Of a stretch of DNA of 64,000 nucleotides, positions 34,447 to 42,202 are shown piece by piece. Position 1 is the first letter of the stretch. Every line of letters starts with the position of its first letter. The stretch is from Micromonospora sp. WMMD1102 (GTDB taxonomy: Bacteria > Actinomycetota > Actinomycetes > Mycobacteriales > Micromonosporaceae), in contig NZ_JARUBN010000001.1 of assembly GCF_029626265.1 (NCBI RefSeq), positions 2,976,001 through 3,040,000 on the forward strand, in the 5' to 3' direction. The notes below the pieces were generated by a model. That model was not told the origin of the DNA. It searched no databases and was given only the letters and a program-made list of their open reading frames with translations. The position numbers and the translations under genes were made by a program.

Positions 34447-35178
34447 CCACCGTGGTCAGCCGATGGCACCTCATCCAGCAACGGCACCTGGAGCGGGCTG
34501 ACGAACCTCGGCGACAGCATCACCTACGGCTCCCAGTCGGCGTACGTCATCCCGGTGCAGGGGAGCGCGACCACGTCCTACCTCTATCTGGGCGACCGCT
34601 GGGCCGGCGCCTGGGGTGGCCGGGCCAACGAGTCCCGGTACGTCTGGCTGCCGTTCTCCTTCCCCAGCAACATGTCGGCGACGATGAGCTGGTATCCCCG
34701 GATTTCCATCGACACCGCGACCGGCCAGGTCAGCGGAGTCGGCTCGGGGCCGGCGTACGCGACGATGCGCCCCCGGCACAGCGGACGGTGCCTGGAGGTG
34801 CTCGGCCAGTCGACCGCGGACGCCGCCAGCATCGTCCAGTTCGCCTGCAACAACGGCGGCAACCAGCACTGGCAACTGCTCGACCTCGGCTCCGGATACC
34901 ACCAGCTGGTGGCCCGGCCCAGCAGCAAGTGCCTGACCGTGCCGAACGGGTCGACGGCCGGCGCCGTGCAGGTGCAGCGGTTCCCCTGCCAGGTGGAACG
35001 GACTGACCAGCAGTGGCAGTTCGCCGACCTCGGCTCGGGTTATCACCGGGTGACCGCCCGGCACAGCGGGCTGTGCCTGGACGTCGACGGGAGTTCCACC
35101 GCCGACCGGGCCCGGATCATCCAGTGGACCTGCACCGGCGGCACCAATCAGCAGTGGCAGCGGCCGGCCGTCGGTTGA
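34447..35178 (+). pseudogene. 5'-truncated secreted GH43 glycosidase with ricin-type CBM13 domain
   Basis: The open frame begins after a stop at 34444 with no start codon or signal peptide. SSSNGTWSGLTNLGDSITYG then SQSAYVIPVQGSATTSYLYL and RWAGAWGGRANESRYVWLPF correspond to the last blade of GH43 exo-beta-1,3-galactanase-like enzymes. A ricin-B lectin domain follows with QW-type repeats (NQHWQLLDLGSGYHQL, DQQWQFADLGSGYHRV, NQQWQRPAVG). The catalytic N-terminal half is gone. An internal ATG at 34555 could allow a lectin-only product, but there is no secretion signal. Confidence 0.7.
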
Positions 35179-35314
35179 GTCGAGCTCCGGCGGCGTTGGT
35201 GACCGTGCGGCGCCTTGCCGAGCAGGCTGGGATTCCGTGTGCCCCCGCAACGCAGCCACGGCGGAGCGGGTGGTCATCCGCCGGTATCCGCGCGGCAGGC
35301 GGACGGGTGCCGAC

Positions 35315-35800
35315 TCAGAGCGGTTTGACGTACCGGTGGCAGCGCACCGGAACCGTGTCGCCCTCGACCACCGCCGGATAGTCGAACAGCCCCTCGTCGA
35401 CCCAGCCGGACCGCCGGTAGAAGCGGCGGGCCCGGGTGTTCCCGGGGACGACGGCCAGCCAGGCCCGCCGGTGACCACCGGCGGCCACCAGCCGCTCGGC
35501 CTCCGCGAGCAGCGAACCGGCGACACCGGTGCCACGATGGGACAGGGCTACGTATACCTGCTCGACCTCCTCGCCGACCATCATGACGAAGCCGACGACC
35601 TGCCGGTCGGGGCCGACGACCGCCACGACGGTGTCGCCGACACGCTGTGCGGCCCGCGTCCGGAACGACTCCGGGGTACGTGCCGCGACGAGAGCCTCCG
35701 GCACGTGCCCCAGGTGCCCGTCGCGCCAGCCGGTCGCCCAGATTGCCGCGACCGACTCTGCGTCGTCCGCGGTGGCGGGACGCAGGCCGATCTCGGGCAT
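35315..35800 (-). CDS. GNAT family N-acetyltransferase
   Basis: A 161 aa GNAT enzyme: LRPATADDAESVAAIWATGW at the N-terminus, VYVALSHRGTGVAGSLLAEA with the acetyl-CoA R-G-x-G motif, and GNTRARRFYRRSGW near the end. The acceptor substrate cannot be told. ATG 35800 is preferred over ATG 35818 because GGAG lies eight bases before it. It is not linked to an operon. Confidence 0.85.
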   Translation of the reverse strand: MPEIGLRPATADDAESVAAIWATGWRDGHLGHVPEALVAARTPESFRTRAAQRVGDTVVAVVGPDRQVVGFVMMVGEEVEQVYVALSHRGTGVAGSLLAEAERLVAAGGHRRAWLAVVPGNTRARRFYRRSGWVDEGLFDYPAVVEGDTVPVRCHRYVKPL

Positions 35801-35818
35801 CGGGTTGATCTCCGGCAT

Positions 35819-36175
35819 GGGGCGAGGGTAGCAGGAGTGTCGGGGGACGTCGGTAGCGTCGTCGCAATGAGCGAGCCTGGGGACGTACCTCCGGAAGTCC
35901 TCGACTGCCTCCGGCAGTCTGTCCGGAGCCCACGAGGCGCCGGCCTGGATCGGCACCCCGCTGGCGGATCCGCGACCGCACCTTCGCCACGCGCTCACGG
36001 TCGACCCCGACATCAGCAGGCAACGCCCGGTCGAACGCAGTTGGTGATTCTCGGGGAGCCCTCGCGGGTCACCGCGATCGGCGAATCGCCGGGGCCGGCG
36101 GCCGCGCACTCTGCACGTGCTGCTGGGCCTCGTGATTGGCTGACTTCTATTGAGCGGGTGGCGGCGATCCATATA
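35819..36175. other. Gene-poor interval upstream of the GH43 gene
   Basis: About 350 bases without a convincing gene. Open frames exist on both strands, for example minus-strand SGVPIQAGASWAPDRLPEAV and a plus-strand frame from ATG 35867, but none has a ribosome site, codon pattern and recognisable product together. It may be decayed coding DNA. The last 60 bases are AT-richer (ATCCATATATG) and presumably hold the GH43 promoter. Confidence 0.5.
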
Positions 36176-36189
36176 TGTTAGCGCTCACA
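36176..36189. promoter_or_regulatory. LacI-type operator upstream of the GH43-AbfB gene
   Basis: TGTTAGCGCTCACA is symmetric at six of seven pairs around AGCGCT and is the best LacI-like operator in the window. It sits just downstream of an AT-rich ATATATG patch and 44 bp before the GH43 start, where a bound repressor would block initiation. The match to the araB sites suggests the secreted arabinosidase and arabinose catabolism form one regulon. Confidence 0.7.
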
Positions 36190-36232
36190 CGTCCTGCCGT
36201 GGCGGCAGGCCCGCATCCCGCCGGAGGTGGCG

Positions 36233-37585
36233 ATGATGAACCGAGCACGCAACCGATTCCGATGGCTGTCATCAGCCTCCGCCGCGCTGCTGCTGGCCGG
36301 GTCGGTCGTACCGGCGGCTCCGGCCGAGGCCGCCGCACCGCCGCCCGGCCAGACCACCCGCTACACCATGACCGCGTTCACCAACAGCAGCGAATCCAAC
36401 ATGTACGTCTACGAGTCGCCGGACGCCACCGGCTTCCGCCTGCTGCGCGGCCCGGCCTACACCCCACCGTCCGGGCTGATCCGGGACCCGAGCATCATCC
36501 GGCACACCGACGGTCGGTACCACATCGTCTACACCACCAACTGGACCGGGAACACCATCGGCTTCGCCACCAGCACCGACCGGGTCAACTGGACGTTTCT
36601 GCGCAACCACACCATCCCGTTGACGGTGCAGAACACCTGGGCGCCGGAGTGGTTTGTCGACACCGACGGCAGCGTCAACGTCATCGTCTCGCTTTCCACC
36701 AATGGGGCGGACTTCAAGCCGTACCGGCTCCGGGCGACAAACGCCGCGCTCACCGCGTTCAGCGCACCGACCGTGCTGAGCGGGATCGGGCCGAACTACA
36801 TCGACACGTTCATCGTCAAGACCAGCGGGACATACCACGCGTTCACCAAGCAGGAGACGACCAAGTTCGTCGAGTACGCGACGGCGACCAGCCTGACAGG
36901 GCCGTACACGGTGCGGCGCACCGGCAACTGGGCCGGCTGGGGCGGCCCGCGCGAGGGTCAGGCGCTGGTGCAGTTGGACAACGGCGGCTGGCGGATCTTC
37001 TTCGACGGCTACACCGCCGGCCAGTACCTGTTCAGCGACAGCTACGACGGCTTCAACACCTGGACCGCCCCGACCCAGCTACCCGGGCTCTCCGGCTTTG
37101 CCCGACATTTCACCGTGCTCAAGGAGACGGTGTCCGGCGGGGTTACCCTCCCGGTCAACGCCATCCGGTCGTTCCAGTCGGTGAACTTTCCGGACCGGTA
37201 CGTCCGGCACCGCGACTACCTCGGATACGTCGAGCCGGTCTCCGGGGCGAGCCCGGCGCAGACCAGGCAGGACGCCACCTTCACCGTTGTCGCCGGCCTG
37301 GCCGACCCGAACTGCTACTCCTTCACCGGGGCCGGCGGCCGCTACCTGCGGCACTACGACTACAGGCTGCGCTTGGACCCGAGCGACGGCACGGCGACCT
37401 TCCGCGGCGACGCCACCTTCTGCGCCCGACCCGGTTCGGTGGCCGGTTCGGTCGCCCTGGAGTCTTACAACCATCCGGGCCGGTACCTGCGGCACTACAA
37501 CTACGAACTCCGAATCGACTGGTATGCCGACAACGCCACCTTCCGGGCGGACAGTTCGTTCCGCCCGACTACCCCGTGGGCCTGA
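36233..37585 (+). CDS. Secreted GH43-type arabinosidase with AbfB (CBM42) domain
   Basis: A 450 aa exported protein. A Sec signal ends near AEAAAPP. A five-blade GH43-like propeller (about 45-290) has the base aspartate in GLIRDPSIIRHTDGRYHIVY, a second acid in GPNYIDTFIVK and the putative general acid in GGPREGQALVQ. The C-terminal AbfB domain (about 300-450) has the repeated F/Y-Q-S-x-N-x-P-x-R-Y-x-R-H pattern (SFQSVNFPDRYVRHRDYLGY, SYNHPGRYLRHYNYELR) that binds arabinofuranose side chains. GGAGG at 36223 supports ATG 36233. It would release arabinose for the importer at 20408. Confidence 0.85.
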   Translation: MMNRARNRFRWLSSASAALLLAGSVVPAAPAEAAAPPPGQTTRYTMTAFTNSSESNMYVYESPDATGFRLLRGPAYTPPSGLIRDPSIIRHTDGRYHIVYTTNWTGNTIGFATSTDRVNWTFLRNHTIPLTVQNTWAPEWFVDTDGSVNVIVSLSTNGADFKPYRLRATNAALTAFSAPTVLSGIGPNYIDTFIVKTSGTYHAFTKQETTKFVEYATATSLTGPYTVRRTGNWAGWGGPREGQALVQLDNGGWRIFFDGYTAGQYLFSDSYDGFNTWTAPTQLPGLSGFARHFTVLKETVSGGVTLPVNAIRSFQSVNFPDRYVRHRDYLGYVEPVSGASPAQTRQDATFTVVAGLADPNCYSFTGAGGRYLRHYDYRLRLDPSDGTATFRGDATFCARPGSVAGSVALESYNHPGRYLRHYNYELRIDWYADNATFRADSSFRPTTPWA

Positions 37586-37651
37586 CGTCTCCGGGCGGCC
37601 CGGCGGCCGCCATCCCGAGTCGACAGCGCTCAGGCACGTGATCGCGTCCGG

Positions 37652-38704
37652 TCAGCTCCGGCCGGCCGAGGGCGTGGCGGTGCTCTCCCGGATCACCAGG
37701 GTCGGCTCGATCGGTGTGGCGCTGGGCAGCACGGGAACCGGCCCGCCCGCCCGGCCGGTGGCGTCGAGCAGTTGCAGCAGCGTCGCCATGCCGCGCCGGC
37801 CCACCTCGTCGAAGTCCTGCCGCACGGTGGTCAGCGGCGGCAGCATGAACTCCGCCTCCGGGATGTCGTCGAAGGCGACCACGCTGATGTCGGCCGGCAC
37901 CCGGACGCCCCGCTCGTGCAGGGCGCGCAGCAGACCGAGCGCCATCTGGTCGTTGGCGACGAAGACCGCGGTGACGTCCGGGTTGCCGGCCAGCGCCGTA
38001 CCGGCCGCGTAGCCCGACCGGGCGCTCCAGTCCCCGGAGATGATCGGCGGTACGGCGGCACCGGCCTCCTCCAGGGTCTGCCGCCAGCCGCTGATCCGGT
38101 CGCCCGCCTCCAGCCAGTCGCTCGGCCCGGAGACGTGCCACACGGTCCGGTGCCCGAGGTCGAGCAGGTGCCGGACGGCGAGCCGGGCACCGGCCACCTG
38201 GTCCACCGAGACCGAGGGGAGCCCGCTGTCCTGGCCGGCCTCGACCGCCACCGCCGCCATCCCGTGCGGCAGGCTGTGCAGCGCTGCGGCGGCGGCCATC
38301 TGCGGCGCGATGATGATGACCCCGTCCACGCCCTGGCCGTCCAGCGCCTCGACCGCGCTGAGTACGCCACGGCGGTCGACCTTCTCCAGGGTGACGATGC
38401 TGACCCCGTAACCGGCGGCCCGGGCGGCGCGCTCGATGCCGAGCAACGTCGAGGCCGGACCGAAGAGGATGGTGTCGAAGCTCACCACCCCGAGCACCCG
38501 GGAACGGCGACTGGCCAGGGCCCGGGCCATCGCGTTCGGCCGGTAACTCAGCTCGGCCATCGCCCGGACCACCCGGTCCCGGGTCTCCGGCCGGACCCGT
38601 GGATGACCGTTGATCACCCGGGACACCGTCTGGTGTGACACCCCGGCGAGCCGGGCCACGTCGGTCATCACCGCCGGGCGCCTGGCGCGCGACGGCGTGG
38701 TCAC
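37652..38704 (-). CDS. LacI family transcriptional regulator, paralogue of the 18978 gene
   Basis: A 350 aa LacI repressor. Its helix-turn-helix (MTDVARLAGVSHQTVSRVIN) is nearly identical to that of the LacI at 18978, and the sensor domains share phrases such as LFGPASTLLGIERAARAAGY and the ending LPPLTTVRQDFDEVGRRGMA. I use GTG 38704, with AAGGAG upstream, rather than an upstream ATG. It is convergent with the GH43 gene and probably competes for or shares the AGCGCT-centred operators. No operator copy is seen in its own promoter. Confidence 0.9.
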   Translation of the reverse strand: MTTPSRARRPAVMTDVARLAGVSHQTVSRVINGHPRVRPETRDRVVRAMAELSYRPNAMARALASRRSRVLGVVSFDTILFGPASTLLGIERAARAAGYGVSIVTLEKVDRRGVLSAVEALDGQGVDGVIIIAPQMAAAAALHSLPHGMAAVAVEAGQDSGLPSVSVDQVAGARLAVRHLLDLGHRTVWHVSGPSDWLEAGDRISGWRQTLEEAGAAVPPIISGDWSARSGYAAGTALAGNPDVTAVFVANDQMALGLLRALHERGVRVPADISVVAFDDIPEAEFMLPPLTTVRQDFDEVGRRGMATLLQLLDATGRAGGPVPVLPSATPIEPTLVIRESTATPSAGRS

Positions 38705-38971
38705 CCGGTTCTCCTTCGCCAGCACGATGCCCAACCGCCTTCCGCCCCCGCCGGCGACGCCGGACGTTCGATCCAGGTTAGCCCCACCACCCTGGTCGGC
38801 GGTCGCGACGGCACGCGTTCGACCAGATTACGTTTTCGGTCCGTCCGGCTGTTCCGCGCCCCGGACGCCGCCGGTCGGTGCGTCTTCGGTCGGTCCCGCC
38901 TGCCGCTCGGCCCCGCCGTCCGGTGCCCGGTATGAGGCAACCGCTATGCGCCGGCCGCCGACCTGGGCGCC

Positions 38972-38996
38972 TAGATTAATGGATACCGATCGATGG
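38972..38996 (+). promoter_or_regulatory. AT-rich element shared with the CBM2 gene promoter region
   Basis: This stretch contains TTAATGGATACCGATCGATGG. A similar arrangement, TTAACATAGATACCAATCAA followed by TCGATGG, lies at 57941-57967. Both precede secreted-protein genes and share TTAA, GATACC, ATC and TCGATGG in order. It may be a regulator site or part of the promoter for the metalloprotease 41 bp downstream. Only two copies are seen. Confidence 0.35.
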
Positions 38997-39036
38997 TGTC
39001 GGTCCTCGTCCTCCCCGCTCTCCATTAGGAGTCGCC

Positions 39037-39603
39037 ATGCTCAGACGTCACCTGCTCCGGGCCGCGCTCGGCCTGCTGACCCTGGCCACCTCGCTGGTCG
39101 GGGTCCAGGTCGCCACCGCTGCGGCCACCGCAGCGCCCGCGGTGCGCACGGTCTACTACGACGCGAGCCGGGCCGGGGAGTTCACCACCAACTTCACCCA
39201 GGCCGCACAGATCTGGAACAGCAGGGTCGGCAACGTGCGGCTGGTGGCCGGTACGCCGGCGTCGGTGACCATCCACGTCGACAGCGGCTGGCCCCGGGCG
39301 TACGTCACCGGCCTCGGCTCCGGCCGGGTCTACATGGGTTGGCAGGCCGTGAACCAGGGCTACGACCGTACCCGGATCGCGACCCACGAACTCGGGCACA
39401 TCCTCGGGCTGCCGGACCGGCGTACCGGCCTCTGTTCGGATCTGATGTCCGGCAGCAGCGCACCGGTCTCCTGCCGCAACGCGTACCCGAGCGCGGCCGA
39501 GGCGGCCCAGGTCGACCAGCTCTTCGCCGGCGGCCTCGCCGCCGCGTACTCCGGAGCTCCGGCGGCGGCCGTGACCGGCACGTACGTCTGGACCACCAGC
39601 TGA
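39037..39603 (+). CDS. Snapalysin-family secreted metalloprotease (M7)
   Basis: A 188 aa secreted zinc protease. A signal peptide (MLRRHLLRAALGLLTLATSL...) is followed by the mature domain from about residue 35 (VRTVYYDASRAGEFTTNFTQ). The zinc site is HELGHILGLPD near residue 118, the extended metzincin-like motif with Asp as third ligand typical of M7 snapalysins. The length is usual for the family. An AGGAG ribosome site precedes the ATG. Confidence 0.92.
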   Translation: MLRRHLLRAALGLLTLATSLVGVQVATAAATAAPAVRTVYYDASRAGEFTTNFTQAAQIWNSRVGNVRLVAGTPASVTIHVDSGWPRAYVTGLGSGRVYMGWQAVNQGYDRTRIATHELGHILGLPDRRTGLCSDLMSGSSAPVSCRNAYPSAAEAAQVDQLFAGGLAAAYSGAPAAAVTGTYVWTTS

Positions 39604-39610
39604 GTACGGC

Positions 39611-39639
39611 GGGCCGCGCCGTACCCACCGGCGCGGCCC
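39611..39639. terminator. Hairpin terminator after the snapalysin gene
   Basis: A perfect 11 bp stem (GGGCCGCGCCG with its complement) and a 7 base loop begin 8 bases after the stop codon. No U-tract follows. It probably separates the protease gene from the glnX operon. Confidence 0.65.
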
Positions 39640-39844
39640 ACGGCGGGCGCCGACGACGGTGTCCGGGAGCCGACAGCGCGGTCGGTCGGGGACCGGTGTC
39701 GGTGCCCGCCCGTAGGCTCGCCGACACCGGCGGGCCGCCCCCCACCGGTTGAGCCGATTGGTTACCTTGAACCCGGTCGTCCAAGATCTGGCGCCGGCTC
39801 GGGTCCGGTCGTCACGGTTCCCGGTGGTGTTGGGGAGGTTTCGG

Positions 39845-41206
39845 GTGGGTTCGCACGGGTCGGCGCTGGCTGTCCCGCCAGGCCGGTTGACCGTTCCGCC
39901 GCAACCCCGCCCGCCGGACATGCTGCGCCGGATGACCACACCGCTGCGACGCACGCCCGGCCGGTTCACCGCCATCCTGGCCGGTGTGGTCGTGCTCGGA
40001 CTGCTCACCGGCATCGTCGCGTTCGTCGGCGTACGCCAGCGGGCCGACCTGGTGCGCGGCGTCACCGCCCGCAGTGGCGAGTTGGCGGTGGCGGCGCAGA
40101 GCCTCTACCGGGCGCTCTCCGACGCCGACGCCACCGCCGCGAGCGCCTTCCTCTCCAACGGTCTCGAACCGCCCGCGCTGCGGGACCGCTACCAGCGCGA
40201 CCTCGCCGACGCCGCCTCGGCGCTGACGGTCGTCTCGGCGGCGGTCTCCGACGACAGCCGAGGCGCGGCGGCGGTGGCCCGGATCACCGCCCGGCTGCCG
40301 GTCTACAGCGGCCTGGTGGAGACCGCCCGGACCTACAACCGGCAGGGTCTGCCACTCGGCGTCGCCTACCTCCAGGAGGCCTCCGGCCTGATGCGCGACG
40401 AGTTGCTGCCCGCGGCGCAGGAGCTCTACGCGACGGCGTCGACCGAACTGGACGAGGCGCGGGACCGGGCGGCCGGCTTCCCGTGGGTCGCGGTGCTGCT
40501 GGCCGTGCTGACCCTGGCGGCGCTGGTGCTCACCCAGTTGCACCTGACCCGGCGTACCAACCGGCTGCTGAACGTCGGGCTGCTGGTCGCCACCGGCGCG
40601 ACGGTGCTGCTGGTGGCCTGGCTGACCGGTTCGGCACTCGTCGCCGCCGGCGACCTGCGGGACAGCCGGGACTCCGGATCCGCCCAGGTCAACCTGCTGG
40701 CCGAGGCGCGGATCGCCGGGTTGCAGGCCCGCGCCGACGAGGCGCTGACCCTGGTCGCCCGGGGCAACGGCGCGGCGTTCGAGGAGAACTACGGCGTCGT
40801 GATGGAGCGGCTCGCCGGCGCGGACGGCTCGGGCGGGCTGCTGGCGCAGGCCCGGGCGGCGGCTCCGGACGACACCACGCGGCAGGCGGTCGAGGCCGCC
40901 ATCGCACGCAGCAAGGAGTGGTCGGCCGCGCACCGCAACGTGCGGACCCTCGACGACAGCGGCGAGTACGCCAAGGCGGTGGCCGCCACGGTGGGCACCG
41001 GGGAGCAGACCACCGCCGCCATCTTCAACCAGTTCGACGAGGCGCTCGCCCTGGCCATCGCGCACAACGGAGAGCGGTTCGAACGCGAGGCGGTCGGCGC
41101 GGGCCGGGCCCTGACCGGCGTCGACGTCGGTATCGTCGGACTGAGCCTCGTCCTGCTGGTCGGGGCAACGGTGGGCATGCAGCGGCGGATTGTGGAGTAT
41201 CGATGA
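39845..41206 (+). CDS. glnX: GlnX-like integral membrane protein
   Basis: A 453 aa protein with four predicted helices (about 40-62, 212-232, 241-268 and 426-446). They enclose two extracytoplasmic helical domains of about 150 residues each (LADAASALTVVSAAVSDDSR..., LAEARIAGLQARADEALTLV...). The topology, size and position before glnH and pknG match mycobacterial GlnX, which passes the GlnH ligand signal to PknG. GTG 39845 with GGGGAGG at 39832 is chosen; ATG 39920 is possible. It overlaps glnH by 4 bp. Confidence 0.85.
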   Translation: MGSHGSALAVPPGRLTVPPQPRPPDMLRRMTTPLRRTPGRFTAILAGVVVLGLLTGIVAFVGVRQRADLVRGVTARSGELAVAAQSLYRALSDADATAASAFLSNGLEPPALRDRYQRDLADAASALTVVSAAVSDDSRGAAAVARITARLPVYSGLVETARTYNRQGLPLGVAYLQEASGLMRDELLPAAQELYATASTELDEARDRAAGFPWVAVLLAVLTLAALVLTQLHLTRRTNRLLNVGLLVATGATVLLVAWLTGSALVAAGDLRDSRDSGSAQVNLLAEARIAGLQARADEALTLVARGNGAAFEENYGVVMERLAGADGSGGLLAQARAAAPDDTTRQAVEAAIARSKEWSAAHRNVRTLDDSGEYAKAVAATVGTGEQTTAAIFNQFDEALALAIAHNGERFEREAVGAGRALTGVDVGIVGLSLVLLVGATVGMQRRIVEYR

Positions 41207-42201
41207 GACACCGGCATCTCGCCGGCCGGGTCCTTGCCGGCGCACTCGCGGTGGCGGCGGTGGCCACGCTGGCTCTCGCCGGCTGCGGCACGGACGAGCA
41301 GGCGCTTCCCGACAACCAGATGGCCGCCGACCCGCCCCGGCCGGTCGGCATGCAGGATCCGGCCGTCGTCCCGACCGGTCCGGCCGCCTCGTCCGGCTCG
41401 TGCAACCCCCGGGCCAGCCTGCGGCCACCCGCGACGCTGCCGCGGCCCCGGCAGATGCCGTCCGGCAGCGCGATGGCCAGGATCGTCCAACGCGGACGGT
41501 TGATCGTCGGGGTCGACCAGAACAACTACCAGTTCGGCTTCCGTGATCCGTTGACCGGCCAGCTCACCGGCTTCGACGTCGACATCGCCCGGGAGATCGC
41601 CCGGGGCCTCTTCGGCGACCCGGGCCGGATCCAGTTCCGGGCGATCAGCTCGGCCGACCGGATCAAGGTGGTCAAGGACGGCACCGTCGACATGGTGGTC
41701 CGGACCATGACGATGAACTGCGAACGCTGGCAGGAGGTCAACTTCTCCACCGAGTACTTCAACGCTGGGCAGCGGGTGCTGGTCACCCGGGGTTCCGGGG
41801 TGCAGGACATCGACGACCTGCGCGGCAAGAAGGTCTGCGCCGCGGCCGGCAGCACCTCGATCCGGAACATCGCGGAGAGGGGGACGGTGCCGGTCTCGGT
41901 GGTCAACTGGACCGACTGCCTCGTGCTGTTGCAGCAGAACCAGGTCGTCGCGGTCTCGACCGACGACAGCATCCTGGTCGGGCTCGCCGCCCAGGACCCG
42001 AACACCGAGGTCGTCGGCCCGCGGTTCAGCGACGAGCCGTACGGGGTGGCGATCTCCCGCGACTCGCCGGAGCTGGTCCGGTTCGTCAACGGCGTACTGG
42101 CCAAGATCCGTTCCGACGGGACCTGGACCCGGCTCTACAGCCGATGGCTGACGTCGCTGGGCCCGGCGCCGGCGCCACCGGCCGCGCGTTACCGGGACTA
42201 G
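41203..42201 (+). CDS. glnH: GlnH-like amino-acid binding lipoprotein
   Basis: A 332 aa lipoprotein (lipobox LAGC, Cys28). After a Pro-rich spacer comes a type-3 solute-binding domain: RGRLIVGVDQNNYQFGFRDP, GFDVDIAREIARGLFGD, VDMVVRTMTMNCERWQEVNF and DLRGKKVCAAAGSTSIRN. Mycobacterial GlnH binds Asp, Asn, Glu or Gln. No ABC permease or ATPase is present, so it should act as a sensor with GlnX and not as a transporter subunit. Confidence 0.9.
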   Translation: MRHRHLAGRVLAGALAVAAVATLALAGCGTDEQALPDNQMAADPPRPVGMQDPAVVPTGPAASSGSCNPRASLRPPATLPRPRQMPSGSAMARIVQRGRLIVGVDQNNYQFGFRDPLTGQLTGFDVDIAREIARGLFGDPGRIQFRAISSADRIKVVKDGTVDMVVRTMTMNCERWQEVNFSTEYFNAGQRVLVTRGSGVQDIDDLRGKKVCAAAGSTSIRNIAERGTVPVSVVNWTDCLVLLQQNQVVAVSTDDSILVGLAAQDPNTEVVGPRFSDEPYGVAISRDSPELVRFVNGVLAKIRSDGTWTRLYSRWLTSLGPAPAPPAARYRD

Positions 42202-42202
42202 C

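Noticed and set aside
35840..36060. Minus-strand frame with SGVPIQAGASWAPDRLPEAV as a possible gene start
   Set aside because: No ribosome site and no continuation into a recognised protein; could be decayed coding DNA but cannot be supported.
37618..37636. Another AGCGCT core (GACAGCGCTCAG) downstream of the GH43 gene
   Set aside because: The flanks are not symmetric and the position is between convergent 3' ends; such cores are expected by chance at this GC content.
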